Origin: Nothophaeocryptopus gaeumannii
Lineage: Eukaryota > Ascomycota > Dothideomycetes > Mycosphaerellales > Mycosphaerellaceae
Direction of reading: 5' to 3'
Assembly (NCBI GenBank): GCA_031771865.1
Contig: JASISA010000041.1
Location: forward strand, 1,426,001 to 1,490,000
Length of the DNA: 64,000 bases
Shown here in pieces: positions 21,766 to 32,438 of the stretch; the first letter of the stretch is position 1; each line of letters begins with the position of its first letter. Under the pieces are notes generated by a model, which saw nothing but the letters and a program-made list of their open reading frames with translations, was not told where the DNA came from and did not search any database. The position numbers and the translations under genes are program-made.

Positions 21766-22386
21766 ATGCCATCTCGCAGGAACCGAAGCAGCACTCTTCG
21801 TCGAGAAGAACAAGCCGAACGAACCGAGAACCTAGGAAAAGCTATGCCTCGTTCCTGCTCCCGCTGCGTGGAGCTGAAAAGAGTGTGTCGGGTCCACATC
21901 AACTCGGGTCGGTGTGGTTGCTGTACAAAGGAAAATCGTCGTGACTGTAATATCCGAATTACAGAGGCGGAGTGGCGTCGTCTCCGAGATCGCCGGAAAA
22001 AGCTTGAAGCCAAGTTGGATGCAGCCCGTCGCGCGGCCCAAGAATCGGTGGACAGGGTGGAGGCTGCCCGTCGTGAACTTCGCGCTGCGCTGGAAGCGGA
22101 TGATACCGTGATGTCGAAGAGACAGCGTCTTCGGTTGGAAATGGACCGTCTTGAGGAGCAGGAAGCGGAGGCGGTTTCTGTGGAGGAGGCGGAGATCCAA
22201 GATCTCGAGTTAGAGGAAGACAGTGCTCCAGCTGCGTCCGGTCCTCCGTTGTCCCCTGCTACCTGGTCCTTAACAAATGGAGTTCTTGACGACTTTTGGA
22301 GCGATCCGTATGCCCTTGGTTTGTCGGAGGTCCTGGTGTCTACTGGGTCTGGCGAAACCGTCGCAGAAGCCTCAGGCAGTTCGTAA
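21766..22386 (+). CDS. Antisense ORF of Gypsy-1: Zn2Cys6-like, coiled-coil protein
   Basis: 206 aa from ATG 21766, on the strand opposite to gag-pol, between the 3' LTR and the end of pol. It overlaps the last 47 bases of pol tail to tail. Residues about 29-59 hold six Cys in the order C-x2-C-x6-C-x8-C-x2-C-x7-C (CSRC, CRVHINSGRC, CCTKENRRDC), which fits the spacing range of fungal Zn2Cys6 DNA-binding clusters. A long Arg/Glu/Leu coiled coil follows (RLRDRRKKLEAKLDAARRAA), then an acidic region and a LSPATW motif near the C-terminus. A homologous ORF is in Gypsy-2. The first 100 bases upstream, next to the LTR, are CT-rich and could serve as its promoter. A regulatory or DNA-binding role is inferred; no conserved domain search was run. 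Confidence 0.75.
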   Translation: MPSRRNRSSTLRREEQAERTENLGKAMPRSCSRCVELKRVCRVHINSGRCGCCTKENRRDCNIRITEAEWRRLRDRRKKLEAKLDAARRAAQESVDRVEAARRELRAALEADDTVMSKRQRLRLEMDRLEEQEAEAVSVEEAEIQDLELEEDSAPAASGPPLSPATWSLTNGVLDDFWSDPYALGLSEVLVSTGSGETVAEASGSS

Positions 22387-25300
22387 GGTTGCTCTCTGGT
22401 TCCCAGGTATTTTCTGAGTCGTCGTATCCCTTCCATTTGACGAGGTACTGATTGTTTTTATAGTCCAGAATTCTTTCGACCTCGAATTCGGTTTCTTCTT
22501 GTGGAACAAATGAAAATGTTTCCTGGCAAGGTGTCTCGGCGTCGGCTGGTTCCAAGAGAGAGATGTGGAACACTGGATGTATTTTTGCATCCGCCGGTAG
22601 TCGTAGTCGGTAGTTGACCGGTCCCTTGGCCTCTTCAATCAAAAATGGCCCGACCTTCACATGGTCTAACTTCTTGGTCTTTCTTCTCGTTTGGAGATTC
22701 TTTGTAAGGAGATAGACCTTATCCCCCCTCTTCAGCTGAGGCGCCATTTTTCCTTCGTGCTGTCGCGATTTCAGCAGGTTTCCTTGTTGTCGTAGGATGG
22801 CCTTGTTCATCGCTGAATGAACCCCCTTCAGCTGATCAACCGCAATCATCGCCCTCGGTGCGTTGGGGTGAATGCCAGGTTCGCCAAACAGGTGTGGATC
22901 CTTTCCAAAGTTTGCGAAGAATGGCGTGAGACCCGTAGTCTCGGATTGCTGGTTGTTGAGTGCGATTTGTGCCATGGGTAGGAGTGATACCCAATTGTCC
23001 TGTGCGTAGTTGATGTAGTGGCGTAGGTATTGTTCTAGTGTCTGGTTCATCCGTTCGGTTTGTCCGTCGGTTTGCGGATGAAACGCCGTTGATAGCTTGT
23101 GTTTGATTCCGATTGTTGATACGAGCGTCTTCCAGTAGTTCGATGTGAACAGCTTGTCTCTGTCTGTAATGAAGACCTTCGGGAATCCGTGATATCGTAC
23201 AAGTCTATCCAGCACAAGGTGTCCGAGTTGCTCTGCCGTGTATGTCTCACACGCAGGAATAAAGTGCGCGTACTTCGTGAGTCTGTCGACCATGACCAGT
23301 ATCATGTCGTACTTGACTTTCGTTGCTTGATCCGTCGATCCTGGGAGTTTCGTAATGAAATCCATCGTAACTTCGTCCCATGGTTGTGTCGGTGGGCTCC
23401 GGAATTTAAGTTGTCCGTACTTCGAATGTCGAGATGCCTTGTTCTGTTGGCATTGAACACAGCGTGCGATGTATTTCTTGACTCGTTCTCGCATGTGTGG
23501 GAATCCAAAGTTGCGTTGGATAAGCTCTACTGTCTTCGAGATTCCTGGATGTCCATATTGTGGATCGTTGTGATGGTGTCGAATGCACTCTTCCTGTCGG
23601 TCCTTTGGTACTTGGTACTTTCCCTGTGCGATAGGGAATTGTTCTGCCTCGTCCTGCAGAACTCGCACTATGTTGTTGAACTCCATTTGGTTGGCACTCA
23701 GGCTTCCGTCCTGATTCGTCTTGAGTATGCTATGCTGTACTCGTTCCTTCCCTTCCATGTAGTCACTTCGTCGGCTCAGTGCGTCGGCTCGACCGTTGTC
23801 TTTACCGGGTGTATAGCGGATTTCGAACTTGTACTGGCCAAGGAGCTCCGACCAGCGGGTCTGCCTTCGAGTCAGTTGTTTAGTCGTAGTGAAGTAGGTC
23901 AGATTCTTGTGATCAGAAAGAATCGTGAGCCTAGGTGCTCCTTCCGCGTATACACGCCAGTGCTGCAGGGCAGCGACAATCGCAAGAAGTTCCTTATCAT
24001 GGATGTCGTAATTCTCTTCTGCAGGAGTCATCTTTCGTGAGTAGTAGGCTACCGGGTGTCGCTTCCCGTCGTGCTCCTGTGTGAGACACGCGCCTATCGC
24101 CATATCCGATGCATCTGTTTCGATTTGCACTTCCTTCGTACCGTCGAAAAGTCGAAGCGTTGGCGCCGTTGCGCACATTTCCTTGAGTTTGTCGAACGCC
24201 TCCTGGTGTCGTTTTTCCCACTGGAACTTGGTGTCTTTCTTTGTGAGTTCCGTCATTGGTTTCGCAATCCTTGAGTAGTCTTGGATGAACTTTCGATTGT
24301 AGTTCGCGAGTCCAAGGAAGGATTGTACTTCGGTAACATTCGTGGGTTGAGGCCATTCGTGTATCGACCGTGTCTTTGCTGGATCGATTTGGATTCCTTT
24401 CGTACTAAGGATAAATCCAAGGAATTTGACTTCCTTTTTGTGGAACTCGCATTTCTCTGGTGCTGTCTTGAACCCTACTCGTGTGAGGCGTTCGAAGACT
24501 TCTTGGACTTGCTTGATATGCTTGCTTAGTTCTCCCTTGGTATAGACCAAGATGTCGTCCATGTAAGCGATAACACAGACGTCAAGCAAATCTCGTAGTG
24601 TTTCATTGACAAGGTCCTGGCATGAGGCTGGCGCATTGGTAAGCCCCATTGGCATAACCAGAAACTCGTAAAGTCCATATCTTGTTCGGAATGCAGTCAT
24701 CCACTCTTCTCCTTTCGCCATTCGTATTGCGTAGAATGCGTCTCGGAGGTCGATCTTTGTAAACCAGTCTGATCCGGTGAGTCGATCTTGTGCTTCTTCG
24801 ATGTTCGGTAGCGGATATCGAGTCTTGATCGTCATGTCGTTGAGTCTTCGGTAATCAACAACCATTCGTAACTTCCCGTTCTGCTTTGGTACGAAGAGAA
24901 TTGGAGAGCCTGCGCTTGAGGTGGACTTCCGTATCCATCCTTTGGCTAGCTTCTCCTTCAGCCATTCATCTAGGGCTTTGAGCTCTTTCTCAGATAATGC
25001 GTAAATGGGTCCCCATGGAGGCTCTTTCCCAGGCTGAATCTTGATCTTGTGATCCCATGGTTGGTGTATAGGTAGGGCTTCCTTGCCTTCCTCTTCCTGA
25101 AAGAGTCTCGACCATCTTTGGTACTCTTCAGGGACATCTGGCGCTGAGATCGCCATCTGCTTTCCAGGATTGCCAGTTCCTCGTCCCGTGATTCCGTGAC
25201 CTGCTGGACCTACGCAGTGTCTATCCGGGGTGGCTCCAGTCTCTGGGCTCAGTGTCGGCGCAAGCTGAATTGTGCACAGCTGTTCTTTTGCCTCATCCGC

Positions 25301-25740
25301 CGCGTACTTTCGACGCTGTACGGGTCTGATACGGGTGGCACTTCCGTATCCTTCAAATGTGAGTACTCCTCTTTTCCAGTCAATTACTGGGTTGTGCTTT
25401 CTCAACCAAGGCATGCCTAGCACGATATCCCAGCTGGCCATAGCTGTGACATCTAAGACAATCTCCTCGTGGTGCTGTTGGATAGCCAGTGGTAGCGGTA
25501 TCGTCTCGCGCTCCACACAGGGTAAGGGAGATCCGTCAACCGCGATCAGTTCATACCCCTGTTTCTTCGTCTGGGTAGCTAGTCCAGTTCGTTTTACAAA
25601 TGACTCGGATGCAAAGTTCCCGCTCGCTCCGGAGTCGATCATGGCACTCGTCTTGAGTCCATTGACGATAACTTGTGTGCTGAACACTGTTGCTGATGCT
25701 TGAGCTTCTTGTGTGACGTTTAACTCCTTCGGCCGCTCAT
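22340..25740 (-). CDS. pol: Gypsy-1 pol polyprotein (PR-RT-RH-IN-chromodomain)
   Basis: Open frame of about 1115 codons from 25687 to the stop at 22340. Order: retropepsin (AMIDSGASGNF), reverse transcriptase (KIDLRDAFYAIRM, YMDDILVY), RNase H (TDASDMAIGACL, SDHKNLTYF), zinc-binding integrase N-domain (HHHNDPQYGHPG, CVQCQQNK), integrase core (MDFITKLPGS, FITDRDKLF, HPQTDGQTERMNQ) and a C-terminal chromodomain (FEVERILDYKNNQYLVKWKGYDD, NTWEPESNL). This order and the chromodomain place it in the chromovirus branch of Ty3/Gypsy. The predicted start ATG (25740-25738) overlaps the gag stop as ATGA. In this copy one G is missing just after it compared with Gypsy-2, so the ATG-led frame stops after six codons. 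Confidence 0.93.
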
Positions 25741-27721
25741 GCCTGAGGAGTCGATCCTTTTCCCGAGACTGTGGCTCTGTTGTCTAACCAGTCTAGGATC
25801 TGTATACGTGTTTCCTCCAGTGTTTTGGCCATAGTTTTCTCTTGTGGCAACTCGTTGCATGCGTATCGGCTCTGACATGCTTGTGCTTGTTTGTAGCCAT
25901 TCTTGAGTTCTTGGATCGATGTTCTCATCTCGTTCGTAACGACTTGTCCGTGCGGTGTTAGGTATCCGTACGGTGTAAACCAGCTTCCAATTGGTGGTCT
26001 TTCCCAGATGAATGTTGAAAACTCTTCTTGGATGTCCAGCCTGGGATACCTCCAGAACATTGATCGTAGTTGTCCTAGGAAGAAATCAAACTTAACTGGG
26101 TTAAGCAGTCTTCCTCCTGTCGGTGTTCGTGGAAAGATCTCTTCACTGTTGCGTGCTATGTGAAGGATCATCTTGCGTATTGGTTCCGGTGCGTCCACGC
26201 TAAGGTGAAGTATTTCGTCGTTGTCATCGTCCTCACTGGATTCTTCTTCTTCTTCCGAGGTTCCTTCCTCAGTTTCATCGTCACTGGATGACTCTTGTGG
26301 GTTCTCCGGAATCTCAGGTAAGATACCCGTGATAGGGTAGTCGTCCGCCTGAGTAGCGACATCCATCACCACTTCCTCCTGTGGGGTCCCCTCAGATTCA
26401 TTGGGATTTTGGTTCTCCTTATCGCTGTCATCAGCGCCCCAACAGGTCTCATCCAAATCCTCCTCGTCCGGCGTTTGAACGTGACGATCAAGTTGTCGTA
26501 GTTCGTCCGGAATTGGTAAGTGTCGGTGTCCTCCAACTGTGGTGTTGATTGGTGGAACCGGGGCAGGTCTTCGTGGCGCAGACGGCCAGTATCCTGCTTC
26601 CATCTTCGAGGAGTAGTGTGTTTGACACGAATCGTCATAACAGAATCGCCAGTGAAGGCTTCCGTGACCGTTCCGCAGTTCCCGACCTGTCTCGTCAGGT
26701 AACTTTCGTGTCATCATACCAAACAATCGTGGCTTTTGTTGATCGGCGCCTGTCGTTTCGTAGGCTCCGCGTCCCACGTCGTGGTTTCGTTGCATCGTGT
26801 TGAACTGTCGTTGCACCATGTTCTTTGAACGACAATTCCTCGCATAGTGGCCTTCCTTGCCACATGCATAGCAATTCAGTTTCTTCTCATTTCTTCTGGG
26901 CGAACTCTTGCCCTTCCTACTTCCTTTGAACGGGCGACCTTTCTGGGTTGCATTGAACTGCCAGTCCATTGCATCGGGGTCACGCTGTTGTCGTTGAGGT
27001 GGCCTGGACCATCCGTCGCGTCGTCCTGCTGGCACATATCCAGCCTTCCCCGTAGCCTTAGAATCGTAGCGTCGTTCCATGGCTCGTTCGTAAAGGTGGT
27101 CGTCCAGTTCAATCGCCGCTTTAATCAGTTCTCCGAGGCTGTCGATCTTCCCAGAGTATCGCATCAGTTCATCCTTGACTGAGTCTCTGAGACCTCGTCG
27201 GAACATAACTTGGAGAGCATCGTCGTCCCAATCCGTGATCTGGGCGTGCTCCTGAAACTTGGCTGCGTAGTCTGCCGTGGAACCCTTCTGAGTGAGATGT
27301 TGGATAACCCGGACCGCGGTCGAAACCTCGTTCGAGACTCCATACACCTGCTTCATTGCGTTCTTCATGTGATTCCAGGTCCTGAAGATTCCCGTTGAAT
27401 CCTCGTCACTGTCCAAGTAGTTCCTGAGAAAAGGTTTGATCCAGTGCTGCACACGTCCTCGCATAAAGGTCGTTGCGAAGAGTGGCTTCTGAGCTTCACC
27501 CATCTCGTTGAACTTGAAGTACATGTCCATTTGGGTAAGCCAGACGTCGAACTTGTCTCGGTCGCCATAATAGTAGTCCGGCTTGCCGACCTTGAGGGAA
27601 CTGTCGTTGGTGTGGTTGGCAAGTGCATTGATGGCCGACTGAGATGTGCTGGATCGTTGGCGAGAGCTTCCTGCTTCGCTGGGGGCGGGAGTTCCCTTCC
27701 GGTTTGCTGAGAGGCACTCAT
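25737..27721 (-). CDS. gag: Gypsy-1 gag protein, with one probable frameshift
   Basis: From ATG 27721 (MSASQQTGRE) the frame needs one extra G near 27690, present in Gypsy-2 (GGGG against GGG), to join the long frame through KVGKPDYYYGD, then MDMYFKFNEMGEAQKPL to the TGA at 25737. The retrotransposon gag fold is recognisable (FMRGRVQHWIKPFL, GSTADYAAKFQEHAQITDW). A CCHC zinc knuckle (CYACGKEGHYARNC) and a long acidic stretch follow (SSSDDETEEGTSEEEEESSEDDD). The product forms the nucleocapsid particle that packages element RNA. Length is about 660 aa. Confidence 0.85.
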
Positions 27722-27738
27722 CCTGAGGGTGTTCAAAG
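27719..27738 (-). other. Primer-binding region of Gypsy-1
   Basis: Immediately after the 5' LTR the element strand reads CTTTGAACACCC. There is no TGG expected for a tRNA 3' end. The 8-mer TTGAACAC can pair with GTGTTCAA in the LTR (complement of 21440-21447 and 27873-27880), which would fit self-priming as in Tf1-type chromoviruses. Confidence 0.45.
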
Positions 27739-28095
27739 TGTTACGCACGGTATCTCGCTTGTCAGGTGACTCGCTTAATCACGTGGAATGGCTTCTTTGG
27801 AGAATGCGTCGGCAAGTGGAACGAAGTGAAGGAAGTCTTGGCTTATTCCAATCAGTGAGATTGTAACATGAGTTGAACACGATGATTGCTAGTCAATCAT
27901 CGAGACTATATACCTAGAGGTTCCTCAGAGAGAGCGTGTGGCTCTCATGCTCTCATGGATCCTCCTGCTCTCATCTGAGAGCGTGAGAGCACTCGGCAGC
28001 ATGAGAGCACCTTGCAGCGGGTATTGCCGCCCTTGGCGCGCACCCGCGCCGCATGGATTGGTTGGTTGTGGCTTCTCTCGGTTCGATCCGTAACA
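27739..28095 (-). repeat. Gypsy-1 5' LTR
   Basis: 357 bp, same sequence as 21306-21662 by eye. Followed on the host side by the ATAGT duplication. Confidence 0.95.
27930..28008. promoter_or_regulatory. GAGAGC/GCTCTC motif cluster in Gypsy-1 U3 (5' LTR)
   Basis: Same seven hexamers as in the 3' LTR, here upstream of the inferred transcription start of gag-pol. Confidence 0.5.
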
Positions 28096-29186
28096 ATAGT
28101 CTATATTACTTTCCGAGTCTTCTTTAGATCTACTCTATCTATATAAGAGAGCTAGGACCGTAGGATAGTAGCCTACTCGTCTATCTACTCTAGTAGCGAG
28201 CTATATAGTTTTCTTAGGCGTCTACTATATACCCTAAGTTATCCGTACTTTAGTAGGATCCGCCCCTTTAGCTCTTATATAGCCTAGTATATATCCGGCC
28301 TCTACCTCTACGTAGCTATTACAGCTATAGTAGTTCTCTTCCTATACTCGGTAATATCTTCGATCTAGAGTTCTTTATATAATAGTCGCGTTAGTATAGC
28401 TTAGTAGGCCCTAAGGATTATCCGTAGGAATCTATTCTATATTACCTATAGCTTTTATCAGAGCATTTTTAAGATTCTAGTCTCCTTTCCTACTATCTAT
28501 ACCTCGCTCCCGTGTATTACTACTAGCCTAATTATTGAGATATATAGCTTATAGGCTATCTCTACTATAGCGCCCTACGTAGTAGTAGTAATCTATCGTA
28601 GTATAGCTTCTAGCTATTTTGCTTTTATAAGGGTATTCTCTATCTATACGTGCTACTTAAGTCTCTTATTAACGATTACTCCTAGGACGCTTATTGTGTC
28701 CTCTAGGCTACTCTAGAGCGACGGGATATTAGGTATTCTCTAGGATTCGGATATGCTCCTTATACCCCTTATAAAGTATATAACTTTATATTTCTTAGGG
28801 GCGAACTTAGCTCTATATCTTAAGGCCTATTGTAGATAGCTATTATAGTCCTTTTCTAGTACCTCGTATATACCTCTTATCGAATTTAATACTATAATAA
28901 GGTATATATTATCTATAAACCTAACTACTTTAGTATATTCTATTCCTTCTAGGAGGGAGGCTATTAATAATAATAATAATAATAAATGTATTCGAGCTAG
29001 CTACAGGCCGTGCCCCTTCTAGCATATCTACATGTTGTAAAAGAAAACCCTGTAGAAAGTGCCTACAGCGTAAAACTTCCTCCCTTCTCTGTTATGCCTT
29101 ATACCCTACTGCATCTTAGGTACTATAGAACCAATATGTTTGCCCGTAGGCAGCTGGCTGACACGCTAGAGTCAATATCATCCTCC

Positions 29187-32100
29187 TTACTTGGGTTCGA
29201 GATCTCCGGCCTGCTCTAGGAGATGTTTGAGGGTCCACTCGAATTGTCCTATGGGGAGATGCCTTATTGCCCACGCTGCGGGTTGTCTAGGAAACTCAGT
29301 AAGCCATCTTCTCGCGTCCTGGCATCTAGTGGCTAAGATGAGTTCCCTTCTACTCTCTCGCATGTTTGTACAGTAGGCAAGGTAGTGTCGAGCTGTCCCT
29401 CTATCTCCACATTCGCAGTAGGGGCTAGTGTCGGGCACCCCAACCTTGTGGAGGAAGTGAGGAAGGCCAATTGTCTCTGACCGTATCTGGAACACTATCG
29501 CGGCCTGGGCTTTGCTAAGCCCTCGATAAAGCTCCCGGGTATTGGTGTTCCATGGAGTCCTGAACGCGAGTGGGAGGATTCCTTCGCGCCTAGCATTGTC
29601 CCACTTCTGTGACTCGTCCCGCTCATACTGGCCCTGGAGGATAGTCCATGTTGCTTTCCGAGTCTTCTTTGGATCTGCTCTATCTATGTGAGAGAGCTGG
29701 GACTGTAGGATAGTAGCCTGCTCGTCTGTCTGCTCTAGTGGCGAGCTGTATGGTTTTCTCAGGCGTCTGCTATATGCCCCAAGTTGTCCGCACTTTAGTA
29801 GGATCCGCCCCTTCAGCTCTTGCATGGCCTGGTGTATATCCGGCCTCTGCCTCTGCGCAGCCATTGCAGCTATAGCAGTTCTCTTCCCATACTCGGTAAT
29901 GTCTTCGATCTGGAGTTCTTTGTGTAACAGTCGCGTTGGTGTAGCTCGGTAGGCCCCAAGGATTATCCGTAGGAATCTATTCTGCATTACCCGTAGCTTT
30001 TGTTGGAGCATTTTTGAGATTCCAGTCTCCTTTCCTGCCATCCATACCTCGCTCCCGTGCATTACTGCTGGCCTAATCATTAAGATATATAGCTTACGGG
30101 CTGTCTCTACCGTGGCGCCCCACGTAGCAGCAGTAATCCGTCGTAGTGCAGCTTCTAGCCGTTTTGCTTTTATAAGGGTATTCTCTATCTGTGCGTGCCA
30201 CTTGAGTCTCTTATCAACGATTACTCCTAGGACCCTCATTGTGTCCTCTGGGCCACTCTGAAGCGACGGGATGTTGGGTGTTCTCTGGGATTCGGATGTG
30301 CTCCTTGTGCCCCTTGTAAAGTGCATGACTTTGTATTTCTTAGGGGCGAACTTAGCTCCATGTCTTGAGGCCCATTGTAGACAGCTGTTGTGGTCCTTTT
30401 CTAGTGCCTCGCATGTACCTCTTGTCGAATTTGACACTGCAATGAGGTATGTATCATCTGCAAACCCAACTGCTTCGGTGTATTCCATTCCTTCTAGGAG
30501 GGAGGCTGTAAAGAAGAGGAACAGGATAGGTAAGATAGTGCTTCCTTGTGGGATTCCGCATGCCACTCGTGCTGCTGGTGACTCGTATCCGGGGATAGCG
30601 ATTGTTGTCTCTCTGTCCTTCAGGAATAACGCTACAAAAGCTGTAATCCAGTATAGAATCCTCCTGTACCGTAGGTTGTGGATTAACCGTTCGTGATTAA
30701 CTTTGTCAAACGCTCCTGTCATGTCAAGTGATAATACCGAGGCCACCTTGCCTTTCTTCTACGCAGTCTAAACGCTTTGAAGGATGTACCGTAGTGCGTC
30801 TCCGGTCGATCTACCCGCTTGCGCCATTTGGTTTTGAGGAAGCAACTTATGTTCCCGTACAGCCTGTCCTATTTTCCGTGCAACTATTGCTTCTAGTATC
30901 TTGCCAATGCACGATAGAAGGGCAATAGGCCTCCATCCCTTTGGAGTAGATGAGTCTTTACCCGCCTTCTATAGCATAATCGTCCTAGCTTTCCGAAACT
31001 GGGCTGGCTAGTAGCCAATTGAAACACACTGTTGGAAGATGCGTTGGAGGATAGGGAGTAGCTGAGCTAGGCACTTCTTAATGCATCTGTTTGGTATCTC
31101 GTCGAGGCCGGGAGCCTTGTCGTTCGGCAGTCTTTGGACTACTTTTCGTACCTCCTCTTCTGTAATTTCGCATGCTATATTGACAGGTTCTGGGTATGTA
31201 GTACTCTCGATGTCTAATGTGTCTGCGGGCTCTGGCATTGGGAAAAGGGCTGTCCGTAGGATCTCTGTTTTCGCACTGTCCGTCGTGAACTAATCGTTAT
31301 TGTGTGTTAGTGTAGGCATCTGGGGAGGTCGAATAGGGCTATCGCTGTTCTTTGCCCACTTAGCCAGCTTCCACATTCCCTGTGGCTCGCTAGCGGTTTT
31401 GTGAACCGCGGTCCTCCACTGTTTCCTTTTCTCTGTCTAGATAGTTCTCTTTTTCTCCTAGTTTCGTGCCCTCTACTCCTTCCAGTACTCCTCGCTCCCT
31501 GTCCATTGTGCATGCCGTCTTGCCTGCCGAGCCTCCTGAATCGCATGTAGTACCACCGGCACACTCCTTGGATCTGGCGGCCGATATGTTTTACGCCGGA
31601 CAACAAGGTCCCTTGTCTTTTGTAGAGCATTGCTGAGATCACTCACGGTGCTATCTATATCCTCCTTTGTTGTCATCCCTTCGGCTGTAGGTAGGAGCTT
31701 TTGGAGCGTCTCTCTAAACTCCTCCCAGTTAGTGTCCTTCCACATCCATCTTGTTCTCGTCTCCTCCTGTATCCCTATGTTAATAGTTGTCTCTATGCTG
31801 ATATAATTAGAGTCAATGTCTTCCTTGCCTGGCTGACATGCTGTTATCCTCTTTGATATCTCCTCTGTTGCAAGAGTAAGGTCTATCGTCGTCCTAGTTT
31901 GGGACTGTAGTGTCTTTCTCTAGGTAGCAAGGCCTAGGGGTGTCGCTAGGTATAGCGTGTCTCGACACGCCTCTCGTAGCTCTCTTGCTCTAAGATCCTC
32001 CTGTAGTACTAACGGTCCTCCCCACCAACGGTAGTGAAGATTGAAGTCTCTAACTAGAACGTGTTCTCCCGGTTCCTCAATACCTTCTAAAAGCTCCTCC

Positions 32101-32438
32101 ACTGTAAGCCTCGCATCCCAGTTATAGATGTTATGGAGGTGTACAGTTCCCATTGTCGTTTGTAGTGAGATTAGGATCTTCTAATTACTCATAATCCGGT
32201 GCGACCATTCGGATAGGCTGTACTTCTTATGGACGTAGAATACGACTCTCCTGTCTTTGTCTTCCCCTGCAACAGTATAGTACTTCGGATGTATGACTGT
32301 TCTTCCATTGCTTGGGTTAGTGTATGGCTCCTGGATAGCGAGAATGTCTTTCTGGCTGTCATCGAGTAGCTGCCGGTGGGTAGCCTGTGATTTCCGTACG
32401 TTTGCCTGCAGTATACTTAGTGTCGGTTGTGTGTTCAT
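29187..32438 (-). pseudogene. LINE-C ORF2: endonuclease-reverse transcriptase
   Basis: ATG 32438 (MNTQPTLSILQANVRKSQ) starts an APE-type endonuclease (LAIQEPYTNP, YNWDARL, DFNLHYRWWGG). The RT follows (LPNDKAPGLDEIPNRCIKK; SLDMTGAFDKVNHERL; GIPQGSTILPILFLFF; FADDTYL), then a thumb/connection part and a C-terminal CCHC-like segment (CECGDRGTARHYLAYC). The last 1560 bases are open (30746-29187), but upstream stops break the frame at about 32180, 31919, 31472 and 31007 and between there and 30746. Several are TGG-to-TAG type. The ATG overlaps the ORF1 stop as ATGA. The protein would perform target-primed reverse transcription. Tad1-clade assignment is by domain order and fungal context. Confidence 0.85.

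Larger units (their letters stand above)
21306..28095 (-). mobile_element. Gypsy-1: complete Ty3/Gypsy chromovirus
   Basis: 6790 bp with two 357-bp LTRs (21306-21662 and 27739-28095) that look identical base for base, TG...CA ends, and a 5-bp target duplication ATAGT (21301-21305 and 28096-28100). It encodes gag and pol on the minus strand and a third ORF on the plus strand near the 3' LTR. Identical LTRs and no visible RIP stops indicate a recent insertion. gag has one likely single-base frameshift near its start, and the first codons of pol have one; otherwise the coding region is open. Confidence 0.95.

Noticed and set aside
21492..22436. 314-codon minus-strand ORF over the Gypsy-1 3' end
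   Set aside because: Different frame from pol, Arg/Ser-rich shadow of the antisense ORF, runs through the LTR; no homologous frame in Gypsy-2.
23189..24040. 283-codon plus-strand ORF inside pol (and its twin at 36496-37308)
   Set aside because: Shadow of the integrase/RNase H coding strand; its presence in both copies is explained by their pol identity.
25737..27530. Gypsy-1 gag starting at MDMYFKFNEMGE
   Set aside because: Gag-like sequence extends upstream (KVGKPDYYYGD) and the ATG at 27721 is shared with Gypsy-2; the inner Met is only where the unbroken frame begins.
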